A stretch of DNA of 64,000 bases from positions 1,435,001 to 1,499,000 of the forward strand of contig LSRY02000010.1 in the NCBI GenBank assembly GCA_001643675.2, in the 5' to 3' direction. This stretch comes from Monocercomonoides exilis. Taxonomy: Eukaryota > Preaxostyla > Oxymonadida > Polymastigidae. Of the stretch, positions 20,566 through 31,761 are shown one piece after another (position 1 is the stretch's first letter; the number at the start of each line of letters is the position of its first letter). The position numbers were made by a program, and so were the translations under genes. The notes beneath the pieces are model-generated. The model was not told the origin of the DNA and did not search any database. It worked only from the letters and a program-made list of their open reading frames with translations.

Positions 20566-21904
20566 TTAGTAATATATATTATAAACATCAGGATCATCAA
20601 CTAAAGGAATATCGTTTTTATTTGCTCTCCTAAAGCAATGGCAAAATCCGAAGATGCAGTCTTCATATCCTTCTTCTTCCATCACTTCAAGTATTTTTCT
20701 TTTTATCTCAATTCGTTTGATATCATATTCCTTTTTCTCCATTTTTTCTTTCAACTTCCCACAACAATTTTCGAAAACGCTCATCCAAAAAATATTACGC
20801 GGATTGCTCGCATTTGTTTCAATAGTCTCCTTCATTAAAGCGTCAATTGCTCCTCCTTTCAGCAGGTAATCAACTTTCACAACTTTGTTTCTCGCTGAAC
20901 ATATTATGCATCTGATGCATTCATCGTAAATGCATAGATAATTAGCCTTTGCAACATGAAGCACTTGAATAAGGCTGCGAATAAGCCCAATATATTCTTC
21001 ATTCACAAACCTGCATGAATCTAAGAAAGATTTCAGTGTTTTGAGCCATTTAACAAAGAAAATCACTTCCTTCTCGACTTTTTCTTCTTTTTTCCAAGCT
21101 TTTCTCTTCCAATCAATACACTCCGTCAGCTCTTCCAATTCTTTTGGTGCTTCCTTCCTAAAATGCAAGTCATTCACTATCATAACTTCTAAGTTTCTAT
21201 CAATGGACAATCGGTTCATCAAAAACTGCCAAGCAGATTGGAAGGCAGGATGAGTAAGATTGTGGTGCTTCTGATGATGTAGAATTATTTCCTTCATCTC
21301 ATTCAAGTAAATCTCTTTTTTAATTTCCTATTCAAAAAAAAAAAAAAGGGTGGGGGGGGGGAAATAGAAAAAAATCGATAATGTCAAAAAGGAAAAGGAA
21401 TTGTTCATATTACCCCAAATCCAGTGCAGCTCAAAGCCAGTAAAGCAAATTCTACTTCTTTCTGAGTCTCCTTGTTTTCTTCTTTCTTCAACGCGACTTT
21501 CAAAAGGCATGACATACAAATTAGATGCAATTCAGATGGAGCACTGCTGCTCAGTAAAAGATAGCATTCACAAAGATCAGCAAAAAGCTTTTCGTTCTTT
21601 TCTTCTTTTTTCTTTTCTTCTTCAATAATGATCTTCTCAAATCTTTCGCCCAATGATGAATCTTCAAAGCGAATGAATAAAATGGATTTTAATTCTCTGA
21701 CATATCCCATGTGCCTCAAAAAAGTAATGGCATTTTCCAATGATAATTTATTCTTTTCAATCATTTCATTGATTTTGTCGAATCGTTTTATTGTGAAACT
21801 TGAATAAAAATCATTTATTTCCATCGTTCCAATCAATGCGTTCATTTCTTTAATTTTCTGTTTCTGTTCACTTTCGTCGTTGCTTTCAAATTCAGAAAAT
21901 AATT
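20566..21904 (-). CDS. HHN-family gene, copy 3 (largely intact, 5' exon not found)
   Basis: This is an uncharacterised family member with two clear exons. Exon A (21904-21414) begins behind 'TTTTTTGAAG' and encodes an acidic helical domain ('FDKINEMIEKNKLSLENAI', then 'ICMSCLLKVALKKEENKETQ'). The intron starts with GTAATATG and ends with AATAG. Exon B (21327-20566, stop TAA) carries EIILHHQKHHNLTHPAFQS-AW-FLMNR, 'NDLHFRKEA', 'CIDWKRK' and the C-terminal 'ILEVMEEEGYEDCIFGF'. The exons join in frame without stops. An initiating ATG upstream of exon A was not identified; every copy has AG before this exon, so a short first exon is likely. The protein would be about 415 residues plus exon 1 and probably all-helical. 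The cellular role is unknown. Confidence 0.68.
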
Positions 21905-22540
21905 CTTCAAAAAATGCAAAGAGAAAGAAAAAGAATCACGATCATCATGATTTAAAATGCATCTTTGCTTGCACACCAGCGAACTTATCAGTTATTTCCA
22001 TCTGTCGCAATTTTTCACAAACATGACATTCGTTTTACATCGAAATTTTTGAAAATTCACATGAAACAGAACACAGAGATTGATAAAAATGACAAATATT
22101 TCCATAAACTAATCTATAATTTATATGCACTCATACTATCCCCCCTTGAATGAACTCCTTTTGCAAATAATAACGATTTACACAATGTTAAATCTTTTCA
22201 AATTTGTTTTAATGGAAGATTTGATTAAACCCGTTTTTATTAATTTCTGGAACAATTATTGATGCGAAGAATAAAAAAGATACGACCTATTAGCATTAAT
22301 TAAAGAAAAGTGAAATTTATTGGATAGGAAATTTTTCTTTGTAAATTTCAAAAATTATTTCAAAAAAATAACTGTCAAAAAGAAATAGAATAAAATAAAA
22401 TAAATAAATAAATAATTATGAAAGGATATATGCAGATTTGTTAAATTGTGATAAATATTTGTTTTTAGTATCTTGAATTGATGCAAATTTTTCATTTTGA
22501 ATGAAAAATGTTAAATTTAACAAAAAGAGATTAATTTATT
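21905..22540. other. AT-rich spacer
   Basis: This stretch should hold the missing first exon and promoter of the minus-strand gene to its left, but I could not single out either. The rest is AT-rich with no repeat I can support. Confidence 0.35.
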
Positions 22541-22544
22541 TCGT

Positions 22545-24250
22545 TAGAGAACTAATGAAAATACAACTCCTCTTTCTATTTGAGATATCATTAATTGGGC
22601 ATGTTTTGTGTCTCCTGTTCCATTAATATTGCGTAGGCTCTTGTTACCACTCTCTCTGTTCGTGTGCAAATATTTCTTGATTTCTTGACAGTTATTTGGG
22701 AACATGATCGCTTCTAATCCTCGTCCTGATCCATACAAACATTTTCCTTTTTTTGCAGTTTATCTTCAACTTCTTTATCTTCTTCATTTTCCTTATTGAT
22801 ATCCTTCTCCTCTCCAACAGTCTGCGATGATTGCGACTCTTCGATGTCCATGTCAATGCTCTGTTCTGTGAGAGAGGGAAGCTGTTGTGTTGGAATGGAA
22901 CAATTTGTCTGCAAAGATAGTTGTGGGGAATTGAATGTTTGTGGTTGCGCCAGCAAAAATCCAATTGAGTTTGAAGATTGCACTCTTTGAAAATACTGAA
23001 AGGAAGGCTGAAGATTAAAGATCTGAGGTTGTTGTTGAGTTGACACGATGATATTTTGTTGAACAGGAGATATGTCAATTGCAGATTGGCTCAACGTCTG
23101 AATGTTTGCTGAAGCAGATCCTTGAGAAATTTGTGCACTCCAAGGTTGTATTTGAGATCCTGTTTGTGGGAATGGTTGGTGTTCTGTCAGAACCTGGGCC
23201 ATCGCTTGAGCAGTGTTTGTTTTGAAGAAAGAATTAGTTGGTGTGTGAGCCGTGGGAGACAATTTTGCAAAGTTTGCAACCAGAACCTTTGAAACTCCAC
23301 CGCAACGAGAGCAGACAAAGCCGCATGCTTTATAGTGTGAGGCCGAAACGAGGGGTTGATTCCTGCCTGCTTCATTGCTAACTTTGCAGGTTTCCGAATA
23401 CCATCCTTGTACATTTTTGATCTGGTTCTCGTGTTTATTTTGAACGTATCTCTTTCTGGATACAAAACTTTAATTTGGTTCCGAAGTTCCAATGTTGCAC
23501 GCACTGGGTATATATTTGACAGGATCTCCATCAGTTTGGGGACTGTGATGAACGATCTTGCTCGTCTTGTTTTCAATTGGACTGAAAGATGAATTGCATT
23601 CCCAAAGGTTATCGAATCGTTCATTGAAATGCTCACCAGTTCTGAAAACCTGCATGCAGTGAATAACATATACAGAGTGATAGATTTCAATGTCAGAGAG
23701 TTCATGCTCAAAGTCTCATTGGGCCACAGAGTTCGGAGATAATTGAAAAGGACCTGTGGATCGCGTTTTTCCTCGTTCGGAGCTCTTTTCTTTTCCTTTC
23801 TCATGATAGAGCGAAAGATTGCCTTTATTATCGGCACTGTTCCTAAATCGAAAGAGAAAGCACTTCTAGTGAATAGCGACACTTCGGACCTTGTTTGCTT
23901 TAAGCACTGAGGAGGAAAACCCTCATTATCTAAGCATATGAAAGTGTCCAAGCACTTCCTCACCCAAATCACAGGATCTGACGGTAATTCCCCCATATTC
24001 CCCTTGATCCAAGCGTTTGCGAAATGTGCGAATCCAAATGTGTATGTTGTCCATGTTGACGCTGCAATACTATTTTTTTTGTGTATTATCATGCTGTCCG
24101 GAACATTAAGTTTTCGTAGGCCCTGCTCAAACCACTGTTCACGAGCCTTCTTGACAAGGGAAAGCTTATTGCCAGGTGACCTCCCGGAGGAAGCGCTGCT
24201 CCTCTCGCCTTCAGACCCTGCCCTGGTAGAAATATCATTCGTGAACATCG
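22545..24250 (-). mobile_element. DIRS-type retrotransposon, copy B (3' fragment)
   Basis: This truncated DIRS copy on the minus strand retains the tyrosine recombinase (24248 to about 23270), a 182-residue tail frame (23262-22714) and, at about 22565-22610, a diverged version of the repeat edge (CTATTTGAGATATCATTAAT versus TTATTTGAGATCACGATCAAT in copy A). RT and RNase H are absent. The protein is clearly diverged from copy A, so these are two separate lineages or old insertions, not a recent duplication. Confidence 0.8.
22714..24248 (-). pseudogene. DIRS tyrosine recombinase, copy B (two frames)
   Basis: The product is a recombinase for integration of the DIRS circular intermediate. The N-terminal domain contains 'STWTTYTFGFAHFANAW'. 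The catalytic Arg is in 'LFTACRFSELVSI', and the second box is 'HTIKHAALSAL', i.e. His-x-x-Lys. Frame one remains open to 23187. Homology with copy A after the second box moves to the -1 frame (VANFAKLSPTAHT..., from about 23,280), which stays open for 182 codons with a Gln-rich region and an acidic/basic tail. The expected tyrosine position appears to be Phe. The 5' end is truncated, so this cannot be a complete protein. Confidence 0.78.
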
Positions 24251-24520
24251 GTTAAGGTCTATTCTGTACCAGTTTGGAAAGACATTAAAAAATATTTTTA
24301 TTAGCATCTTATTTATTCTAATAATTATTGAAAACAAACTGCTGATGAAAAAAGTTGAAATTCATTTATCAAAAAACGTAAAAATTTCTTTTTTTCTCAA
24401 CCCATTATATTTTCCTATTGATCGCAAAGAATTAAAAATTCAATTTTTGACTTTGCAAAGTATTTTCATATATTTCATTTGTGTGATTTTAATCAAAATC
24501 ATTTATGTTTATCTTTTGTT
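24250..24520 (+). repeat. Diverged inverted repeat, arm 1
   Basis: Starting at the broken end of DIRS copy B, the sequence matches, in inverted orientation and with many differences, 27430-27690. Shared landmarks are CCAGTTTGGAAA, AAACTGCTGATG versus AAACTACTGATG, and TCAACCCATTATATTTTCCT versus TCAACCCATAATATTTTCCT. Function is unknown; it may be the ends of an old element spanning 24.25-27.69 kb. Confidence 0.55.
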
Positions 24521-25027
24521 TCCTAATATTGTTATTACACCATTCGTATGTTGCTCTTTTCACATTATAACTTTATTAATGTATTTATCACTTTTGCAAT
24601 TATATAAATTGAAATCGCATTATAAAATATATATAGCACTAAGACATATTGAAGATTAATGTGTATATGTTTTAAATAGTCGAAGAATATTCTATCAAAC
24701 TGTCTTTTATTTTTTTTTGTTTTTTGATTTGACTGAATAAGAAAAAACAGTTTAAGTGGAGAAAGATTTCACGTGTTTGAGTGCACATTCGCTTAATGCT
24801 CTGTTTCAGATCGATATGGTGGATGGATGTGCTGTTACAATGTTCCGGCTGCATTCAAAATGAGGAGCCTTAGATCTATTTCGTGCTGGGCAGCATCATG
24901 CGATGGAGGATTAGATTTCAGATAAGTTCAATCAACGGCTCCGAGCATCAACACTTATTGCTATTTCATCTTTTTCCGTGATTGGAGATGCACAACCACT
25001 TGCACTCCATATGGGCATGATGAATAT

Positions 25028-25870
25028 TTGGAAGATTATTTCAATCTCTTTTCGTTGAATAACCCATTTTATGAATCATATACAACGAATAGCAATAAAA
25101 GGAGAGTGTGTTTTGCTGACAGTAATTGGGTGTATCAGCGCACAGAAAATAAGGATTGGCTGAAGGAAGGGATGAAGGATCGGTATGTTGGGGTGAGTGG
25201 AGATGACTCGAGCAATCTGTGTGGGGTGAGTGAAGCAGCGCCCTTCAAGACCGTGGGGAATGCGGTGGGATCGAGCATGGCACATCTGAGCTCGACAATC
25301 ACAGTGCTCGGTGGGATACATGTGAGTGAAGTGGCAACGATCAGTGTTGGGGAAAAGAAGATTTCTGTTGTTGGGGGAGGGAAGGCAGTGAGTGAAAGGG
25401 ATGAATTCTCTCTCTATGTCTTTGACAAAGTTATAGGAAGTTCGTCGATAAATGTGTTTGCAATGTCTGTTGGAGTCGGTATTCTTTCGCTGGTTGAAAT
25501 AACTGCAAATTCCAGGCCAGAAGGAGATCATTTAATAAATGCATCCGTATTTATGCTAGTAATGCCACAGCTTCAAAACATCGCCGTTGAAGTGAAAAAA
25601 CTCGATTCTGCCGTAGCTCCTCGTCTCCAATCTGCACTCCTCCTCTTCTCCATTTTCATTGCAACCTTCACCTTCCTCGCTTTTTGGGCCAACCCAGGCA
25701 CTTGGATCATAGAAAAATTCTTCTGTTTTGGAACATCGCTAGCTGCTCCCTTTAGTGGCATTAAATATGCAGAAAAGGCATACAAAAAGAGAAACATGCA
25801 AATATTTCCTTCTAAAAATAAACAAAGTTATAGATATTTTTTTTTCAGAGCAGAAAAGATCACATTATAA
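25028..25870 (+). pseudogene. Fragment of surface beta-helix protein gene
   Basis: An open frame whose middle (about 25180-25400) carries the family landmark 'GVSGDDSSNLCGVSEAAPFK' followed by a run of beta-type repeats ('STITVLGGIHVSEV', 'GEKKISVVGGGKA'). This corresponds to the Cys-containing block in the relic at the window start. Upstream codons (25028-25170) do not look like a signal peptide. Downstream, after about 25600, a hydrophobic stretch ('LLLFSIFIATFTFLAFWA') is followed by unrelated sequence and A-rich frames. No transmembrane anchor or kinase-like tail of the family is present. I read it as a gene fragment that happens to remain open. Confidence 0.6.
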
Positions 25871-26356
25871 TTCGGAACAGTGTTACTCACAGACATTCTC
25901 CTTTCACACAATGCCAATCTTTTAACACCGCTAAGACATTTTCCTAGTCCTGTGCATGGAATAAGGTATAACAAACAATTTTAATTAGAAGAAAAAGCCT
26001 TTGTTACAATTAATATTTGCCCAATTTAGCAGATAAACTTGCTCAGCAGCCATGATCTCTCTAAAATTCTGTTCAAGGTCAAAGATGATTCAGTGCTCAA
26101 TGCATGGAACATTCATAACAAATATTATTTGTAACTTTCAGCTTTTTTATCAAATCATCTGAATACACAAATTAATGAATATTCTTTCTGTAATCTCTTT
26201 TTAAAGGAAATACTTTTAAAAGTGAGAAATGATATTTACTAAAAGAGAAAACGAAACATGAAAATATTAAATATATGGAGCTTTCTGTGAACGTAAGACT
26301 GAAGATAGAATGAAATGGATTACTTTTTGAATAAAAAAAGTTGAAAGAAGCACGAT

Positions 26357-26358
<2 letters not shown>

Positions 26359-26397
<39 letters not shown>
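26359..26397. repeat. Poly(A) tract, 39 A
   Basis: Uninterrupted run of 39 A. Length may be assembly-dependent. Confidence 0.95.
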
Positions 26398-26401
<4 letters not shown>

Positions 26402-26429
26402 AAAGATAATCCACAAATTATAAGACAAT

Positions 26430-27123
26430 TTCTTTGAACTTTCCACGCAATTCCCTCAATCCTACAAGCCACTTCTTTCAATTTGTCTCCTCTATATCAT
26501 CCTTTTCCTTCTTCTCTCTTTCCAACGAGCTCAATTATACCAAATGATCTCCATTTCCTTTCCTCTCCCCTCCCTTCCAAAAGTTAATTCTTTCAACTTC
26601 TCTCATTGAGTAGCTATTGATCTTTTGCTGATACTCCATAGGAAGTGTACCCATCCAGAATCTCCTCCACTTTTCTCGCTCAATTCAAAAAGGCTCTTCC
26701 ATAACTCAGTCTCTGCCCCACAGCTCACCACTTCTCCTTCATTTTTATTCTTTTCTTCTATCTGCCTTTCCCGATATGATGTCTCCGAATTTCGAATCTG
26801 CTGTTGTCTCCATTGTCATTGTCAACAATCTCAACAAGAATAGATTTATCTCCCTCAAGAACGTAATTATCCTTTTCATTTTTCCAGCACCACATCTTCA
26901 ATGCACATTCACATTTCTTTCTTTCTTCTTCTTCTTTCAATTTTCCATTTAAGCCAATCCAAAGCCAATATCCAGCATTCTTATACGGTTTTGTCAAACA
27001 TGTTTGACCTTTCCACCCCGATCCATTGGTCCAAGCCCCTATTGACATTCCAATTCTTTGCTCTAATTCTTTTCTTTTTTCCAACTTCCTAACGCGCACC
27101 TTGAAGCATATGGAAAATTGCAT
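26430..27123 (-). pseudogene. Unidentified gene relic
   Basis: The minus strand has a Trp/Gly/Cys-rich open frame from 27123 to 26758 ('IGAWTNGSGWKGQTCL', 'YWLWIGLNGKL', 'ALKMWCWKNEKDNYVLEGD'). After a frame change near 26,770, a second coding-like block follows ('VVSCGAETELWKSLFELS'), reaching a stop near 26,610. Codon composition is unlike the surrounding AT-rich DNA. The first Met could instead be the end of an exon, since AAG|GTGCGC follows after eight codons. I do not recognise the family. Confidence 0.35.
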
Positions 27124-27129
27124 ATTTCT

Positions 27130-28920
27130 TTATTGGATTCTTTGACTTCAATTATTTGATACGCCACACATTCAAGTCAATTGCTAATCTTGGAACATAA
27201 GAACAATAATGAAGAATTTGTGAATATCAATATCATAACGATTAACAACAAGCAATAATATAAATACTTGAACCTCAGAAAATTATCGCTGAAGAACATT
27301 TATTCGATGCAACAGTTAGATTTAGGATTTGCATATTGATGCTTTTAACATTAAATTCGAAAAATAACATAAATAAAAAACGAATTAATAACAAAATCTC
27401 ACAGTCAAACAACGTATATTGAACTTTTTCAGCCACTATAGCATCGTGAAGTTTCCTTGAACTCTTCAAAGTCAACGAATGAAGTTTTTAATTCATCATG
27501 ATCTGAAGGAAAATATTATGGGTTGAAAAAATCCAGAAATAACAAATATTTTGATGGAAGAATCTTGACTTTTTCCATCAGTAGTTTGCTTACAATAATT
27601 ATATGCATTAATAATATATATATTATAATAAAAAATAATTCTTTTCCAAACTGGTGCAAAATTGACCTATGCCCAAACAAATCATCCAAAAAAAGAACTG
27701 GCATTGTTAAGTGTATTTTTTCTCTTTATAACAAACTATTTTACTATCCCAATTGTCACTGGAATCGGAAATAACTACCATTTAGAGTGTTTTGACAAAA
27801 AAATGTTTAATTTGTATCAAAATGGAAATTTGAACAGATTTTTCTGTTTTTCAATGAAGAAGTTTAACAGACATGAATGTGTTCGAGTGCCATTCACATA
27901 TGATAGCATGATTGAAAACGTGAATGAAATTGCATCAATGAAATCGATTTTCAAATTGATCATTACATATTATTCTTTATTTTTATCCATTTATCTCAAA
28001 ATACATCTATTTTTGTGTAATACTGAAATCGAATTTTTTTATCGTTGAAAAATCTTGAAAAATGAAAAAAACGTTTTCCATTCAACAAAAGCAAATAATA
28101 TTTTAAAATTGAAATTTTTCAATAATAGTTAGGGAAAAAAAACACTTCATGGAAAAAACCTCTGCACAATGGTCTAAATAATTCTTTGTTAATTGTTGAT
28201 ATATGAAACCGTGTTAATTCTTGAAGACATGAAATGCATTCAGGTGATTTCCACTGTTTTTTTGAAAAAATACATTTTTATGGATAAGTCGATCAAATAT
28301 ACTCAATAATACCAATTTTCTCTCCATATTTGATAATCAGTCAGTTTGAAATTAAATATTGTTTTGTGGTTTGAAAAATTGAACAAAAATACTCAATTCA
28401 AAGCATTGTTTTGATGAAAATTATCTTGCATAAAAGCTTGAAGTGTCAAAAGGCAGTTATCGAGTGATATGCAAAAAAAAAATAAAGAAAAACAAAGACA
28501 GCATGCAATATCTACTTATTGAAAAGAAAAGATAAAAAGTTCACATTAAATGAGTGATAATAAAACAGATTTATAAAAATCAACATGATCCTGTTGAAAA
28601 CAAAAGAAAATGATATTATATCATTTGAATTCACCGAAAACGACTAATGCAAACTTTATTATTCAAGTTTTAAGGGATTAATTTTGATGTTCAATGAAAA
28701 CACAGTTTGTAAACAGGAGCAATTTTGAAAAATTTATGTTATGGTTTTCTTTCCCATATTCTATATCTGTTCGTCAATTCTTCAATAAGTCATTTATTTT
28801 ATTTGCCAAATAATATTTCAAAAATCTATGATGTAAATTAAAATCCGGGCGTTGTTTTCGTTCGAACTACGTGAACAATATCTGTAAGGCCAAATACTTT
28901 TACAAAATGTTCCTTTAATA
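27130..28920. other. AT-rich DNA with one arm of the diverged inverted repeat
   Basis: It contains arm 2 of the inverted repeat at 27430-27690. A 128-codon frame at 27662-28048 is Phe/Ile/Tyr-rich and lacks any recognisable pattern. Nothing else is supported. Confidence 0.4.
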
Positions 28921-28925
28921 CATCT

Positions 28926-29193
28926 GGGGGAAAATACGGACTTTCAAGCTTTTTATGCACAAAGCATGAAAAAAATATTTTTCTAATAACATTTATAAAC
29001 TTAACCAGATTTCAAAAAAAATTTGATTTTCATTACTGTTAGCAAACATCATTGATATAATAACATTATGTTTTGCGACCTCACTTGTATTTCAAAGAAT
29101 AATCCTATTTTTTTCAAATATTTTAATCACAAAAAGTCAATGAACAGTGCATAATTTTCCGATGAAAATGCTTGTAGTTATATATTTTGTCCC
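28926..29193 (+). mobile_element. 268-bp MITE, copy 1
   Basis: Ends are GGGGGAAAATACGGACTTTC and (reverse strand) GGGACAAAATATATAACTAC, an eroded version of the inverted repeat better seen in the other two copies. The 4-bp duplication ATCT lies at 28922-28925 and 29194-29197. Overall sequence matches 50123-50390 directly and 51533-51804 in inverted orientation. There is no coding capacity. Confidence 0.8.
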
Positions 29194-29199
29194 ATCTGG

Positions 29200-31755
29200 A
29201 AACTGAATTTGTGATGGAAATGCTGTTTGAGACGCGATGTGATTTTAATTTAACAGATTCCCTATTGAATCACTGAAACAACAATTTGGCTTCAATCGAG
29301 AGATGAGAATGCCCTTGATGGAAAATTAAACTTAAAGACCCGTCAATCGATTTTTCAAATCTAAATTTTAAACAAGGGTAATGTTTCTTTGATTTCAAAG
29401 TTATTGGCGTTATTACGATTGACAGAAGTGTGACAAATCAGGAATATATGTTGGTGACCACACAACATTGTTGGATAGAATACTGAAAAATGAACAGAAG
29501 CTGTGAAAGTTTAACAAGTGATAGAATCTGATGTATTTCTTTATTTGTTGATTCAGGAAAAATGTGCGGATTCATTATAAGGAGTTTTCAGAATGCAATT
29601 TGTTTCGTTGCATTGTTTAATGGACCCGAAGAACTTCTCACAGACTCAGAAAACTTTACACGAAGCGGAAACCTATAATTCATTTGCACACAAATACAAA
29701 CTGCATAAGGGAAATTGAACATGGAAGAGTTTCATAATTGCGGAATAAAGTTAATCTGCAAGTTCTCTCCTCAATTCATAATAAGAGATGAGAAAGCCAA
29801 TCGAATATTAAGAAACATCTTGATAGGTGCAAAAATAAGGTTTGTTGTGAGAACGAAGGAAAAGGCAATGAATTTTGTGCGGATGCGTGACAAGTTCAAT
29901 TAATATAGTGAAAGGAAGCACAACAATTGAATTGAGCAAGAATAAAATTGAATAAATTGAGAATGCAAAAAATGGATTATACAGTTGTGGCGAGACTTGA
30001 TTTTGTTACAATCAAGAAAACTCTAAGTTAAAAGTGATGAAATGAGAATTAAATATTGAGTGCAGAGGAGACGGAGTTTTTTTATTGAGAACAAGCAAGA
30101 TATATTCACTGGAGAAAGTTCAGCATTAGCTAAATTATGGATTCTAATTTTGATTTTGCTTAAATGGAATTAATTCTGTTTTTATTTCCTTAGACAAACA
30201 TAGCGAAATCGAATGGAACACCAACTGCTTTCAAAAATAAATTATCGGTCTGAAATAGGTTTCTAATTATTCTTTTTTCACATCGAGTGTTCAATGAATA
30301 AAAAATATTCATATCTCAATGGAGAGCTTTAATAAAATGGAGTGTTTTTTTTTAAAAAAAACAATCAGAAAACGAATGAACAACGTTTTAAAAATTCATT
30401 CTTTTGATAATTGACAAATTTCTTTTTTTTTATTCAATACAAAAAAGATATCTTGACGAATGAAATATTTTGTTCAAATTTATTTCTTTTTGAAATGCAA
30501 AACAATGTTATAGATAATGAAATAAAAGGAATAAATGAAATGTTTCAGTCACATGATTCATCAAGCATTTCATAAATAATTTTGTATTTGATAGATTATC
30601 AACGAGAAATGTAATATGTTCAGTTTTGAAATATGACTCAAAAAAACTGAACACTAGAAAAAACATGCATTTTAAAATTCTTCTTCTGTTCCATTTGATT
30701 TATTAAGGGAAAAAACCCTAAAGAAAATTTAATTCATAATAATCTTCAAAAATATACCTAACAAAAAAAAGAAGTGAGATTTATGAAATATAAATTTGTG
30801 ATGCACAAAGAAATCTCTGCTATTCTATTCTATGTGCACAGGTTTCGTATTTTGTGCGGGTTTTTTCCCTCACTATAAAAAGCGTTTTTTCGACATAAGA
30901 CTAACAGCTCAACCGAAGGATATCATGAAAATTCTTTGTGTTGCAGAAGCATAAACTTTGTCAAAAAGAATTTTGTGTAACTCCAAGATTACAAAAATTA
31001 TATATTTAAATAATTTATTGTCACGAAAATGAAAGTCTTGTATATCAAATGAGTTTGCATTGATGAGATATATTTTGAGGAAAATTATCAGAGTTATTCA
31101 TCTTGCATTTATTGAGAAACAGATCTTGAACGGTATTTTGTGCGACATCTACATTTGAAGAATGATATTTATTAATTCCAAAGTCTTCACCAGCGCCATG
31201 CGATCCAATATTTATGCCAATATGAATTCCAATTCCAACATTAATGCAATCACCAATTCTTATACTCACACAAACACTACATTGACTCCATATCGAGGAT
31301 GGTGATAAATGCAATAACAGTCATCGAAACAAACTTCAAAAATGACCAGAATGATCATCGAAGAAACAACTTCTAAATAAAATATTTATTTTTTTGTTTT
31401 GTCACACACACTTTCATCATTTCACCTGTGCACATTGATCTATTTTTCGAAAATATTATTATTTTTATAAATATTTCTTTTTATCAAATTATTTTTTTGT
31501 TGTTTCACGATTTTTTAATTTCTTTTCAAGGAGCTCACTTTCATTTTCGATCGAAATAGCTCTTGATCGTGCAACTTAAAAAGGAAAATTGTCATGAGGT
31601 TGTGATTTTTGCTTCTTTTTTTATTTTTTCCATCAAGAAGATACATTTTGATCTAAAGTCATCTGATATCCATATATATATATATATAATGATTAAATCA
31701 TCGCGAATTTAACAAAGGCCCATACTGGAAAACTTTGATATTTCTTATAGTTTTA
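29200..31755. other. Long AT-rich stretch, no supportable gene
   Basis: Only short or low-complexity frames are visible. Weak coding-like segments around 29,560-29,900 are broken by several stops in every frame and are not assignable. The last 200 bp (31,550-31,755) presumably hold the promoter of the ADPRH-like gene, including an (AT)n run at 31,673-31,690, but no element can be defined. Confidence 0.4.
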
Positions 31756-31761
31756 TTTCCA

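Noticed and set aside
26172-26397. Poly(A) at 26359 as the tail of a processed retrocopy
   Set aside because: No coding sequence or gene relic on the plus strand precedes the tract, and no flanking duplication was found. It looks like a simple homopolymer.
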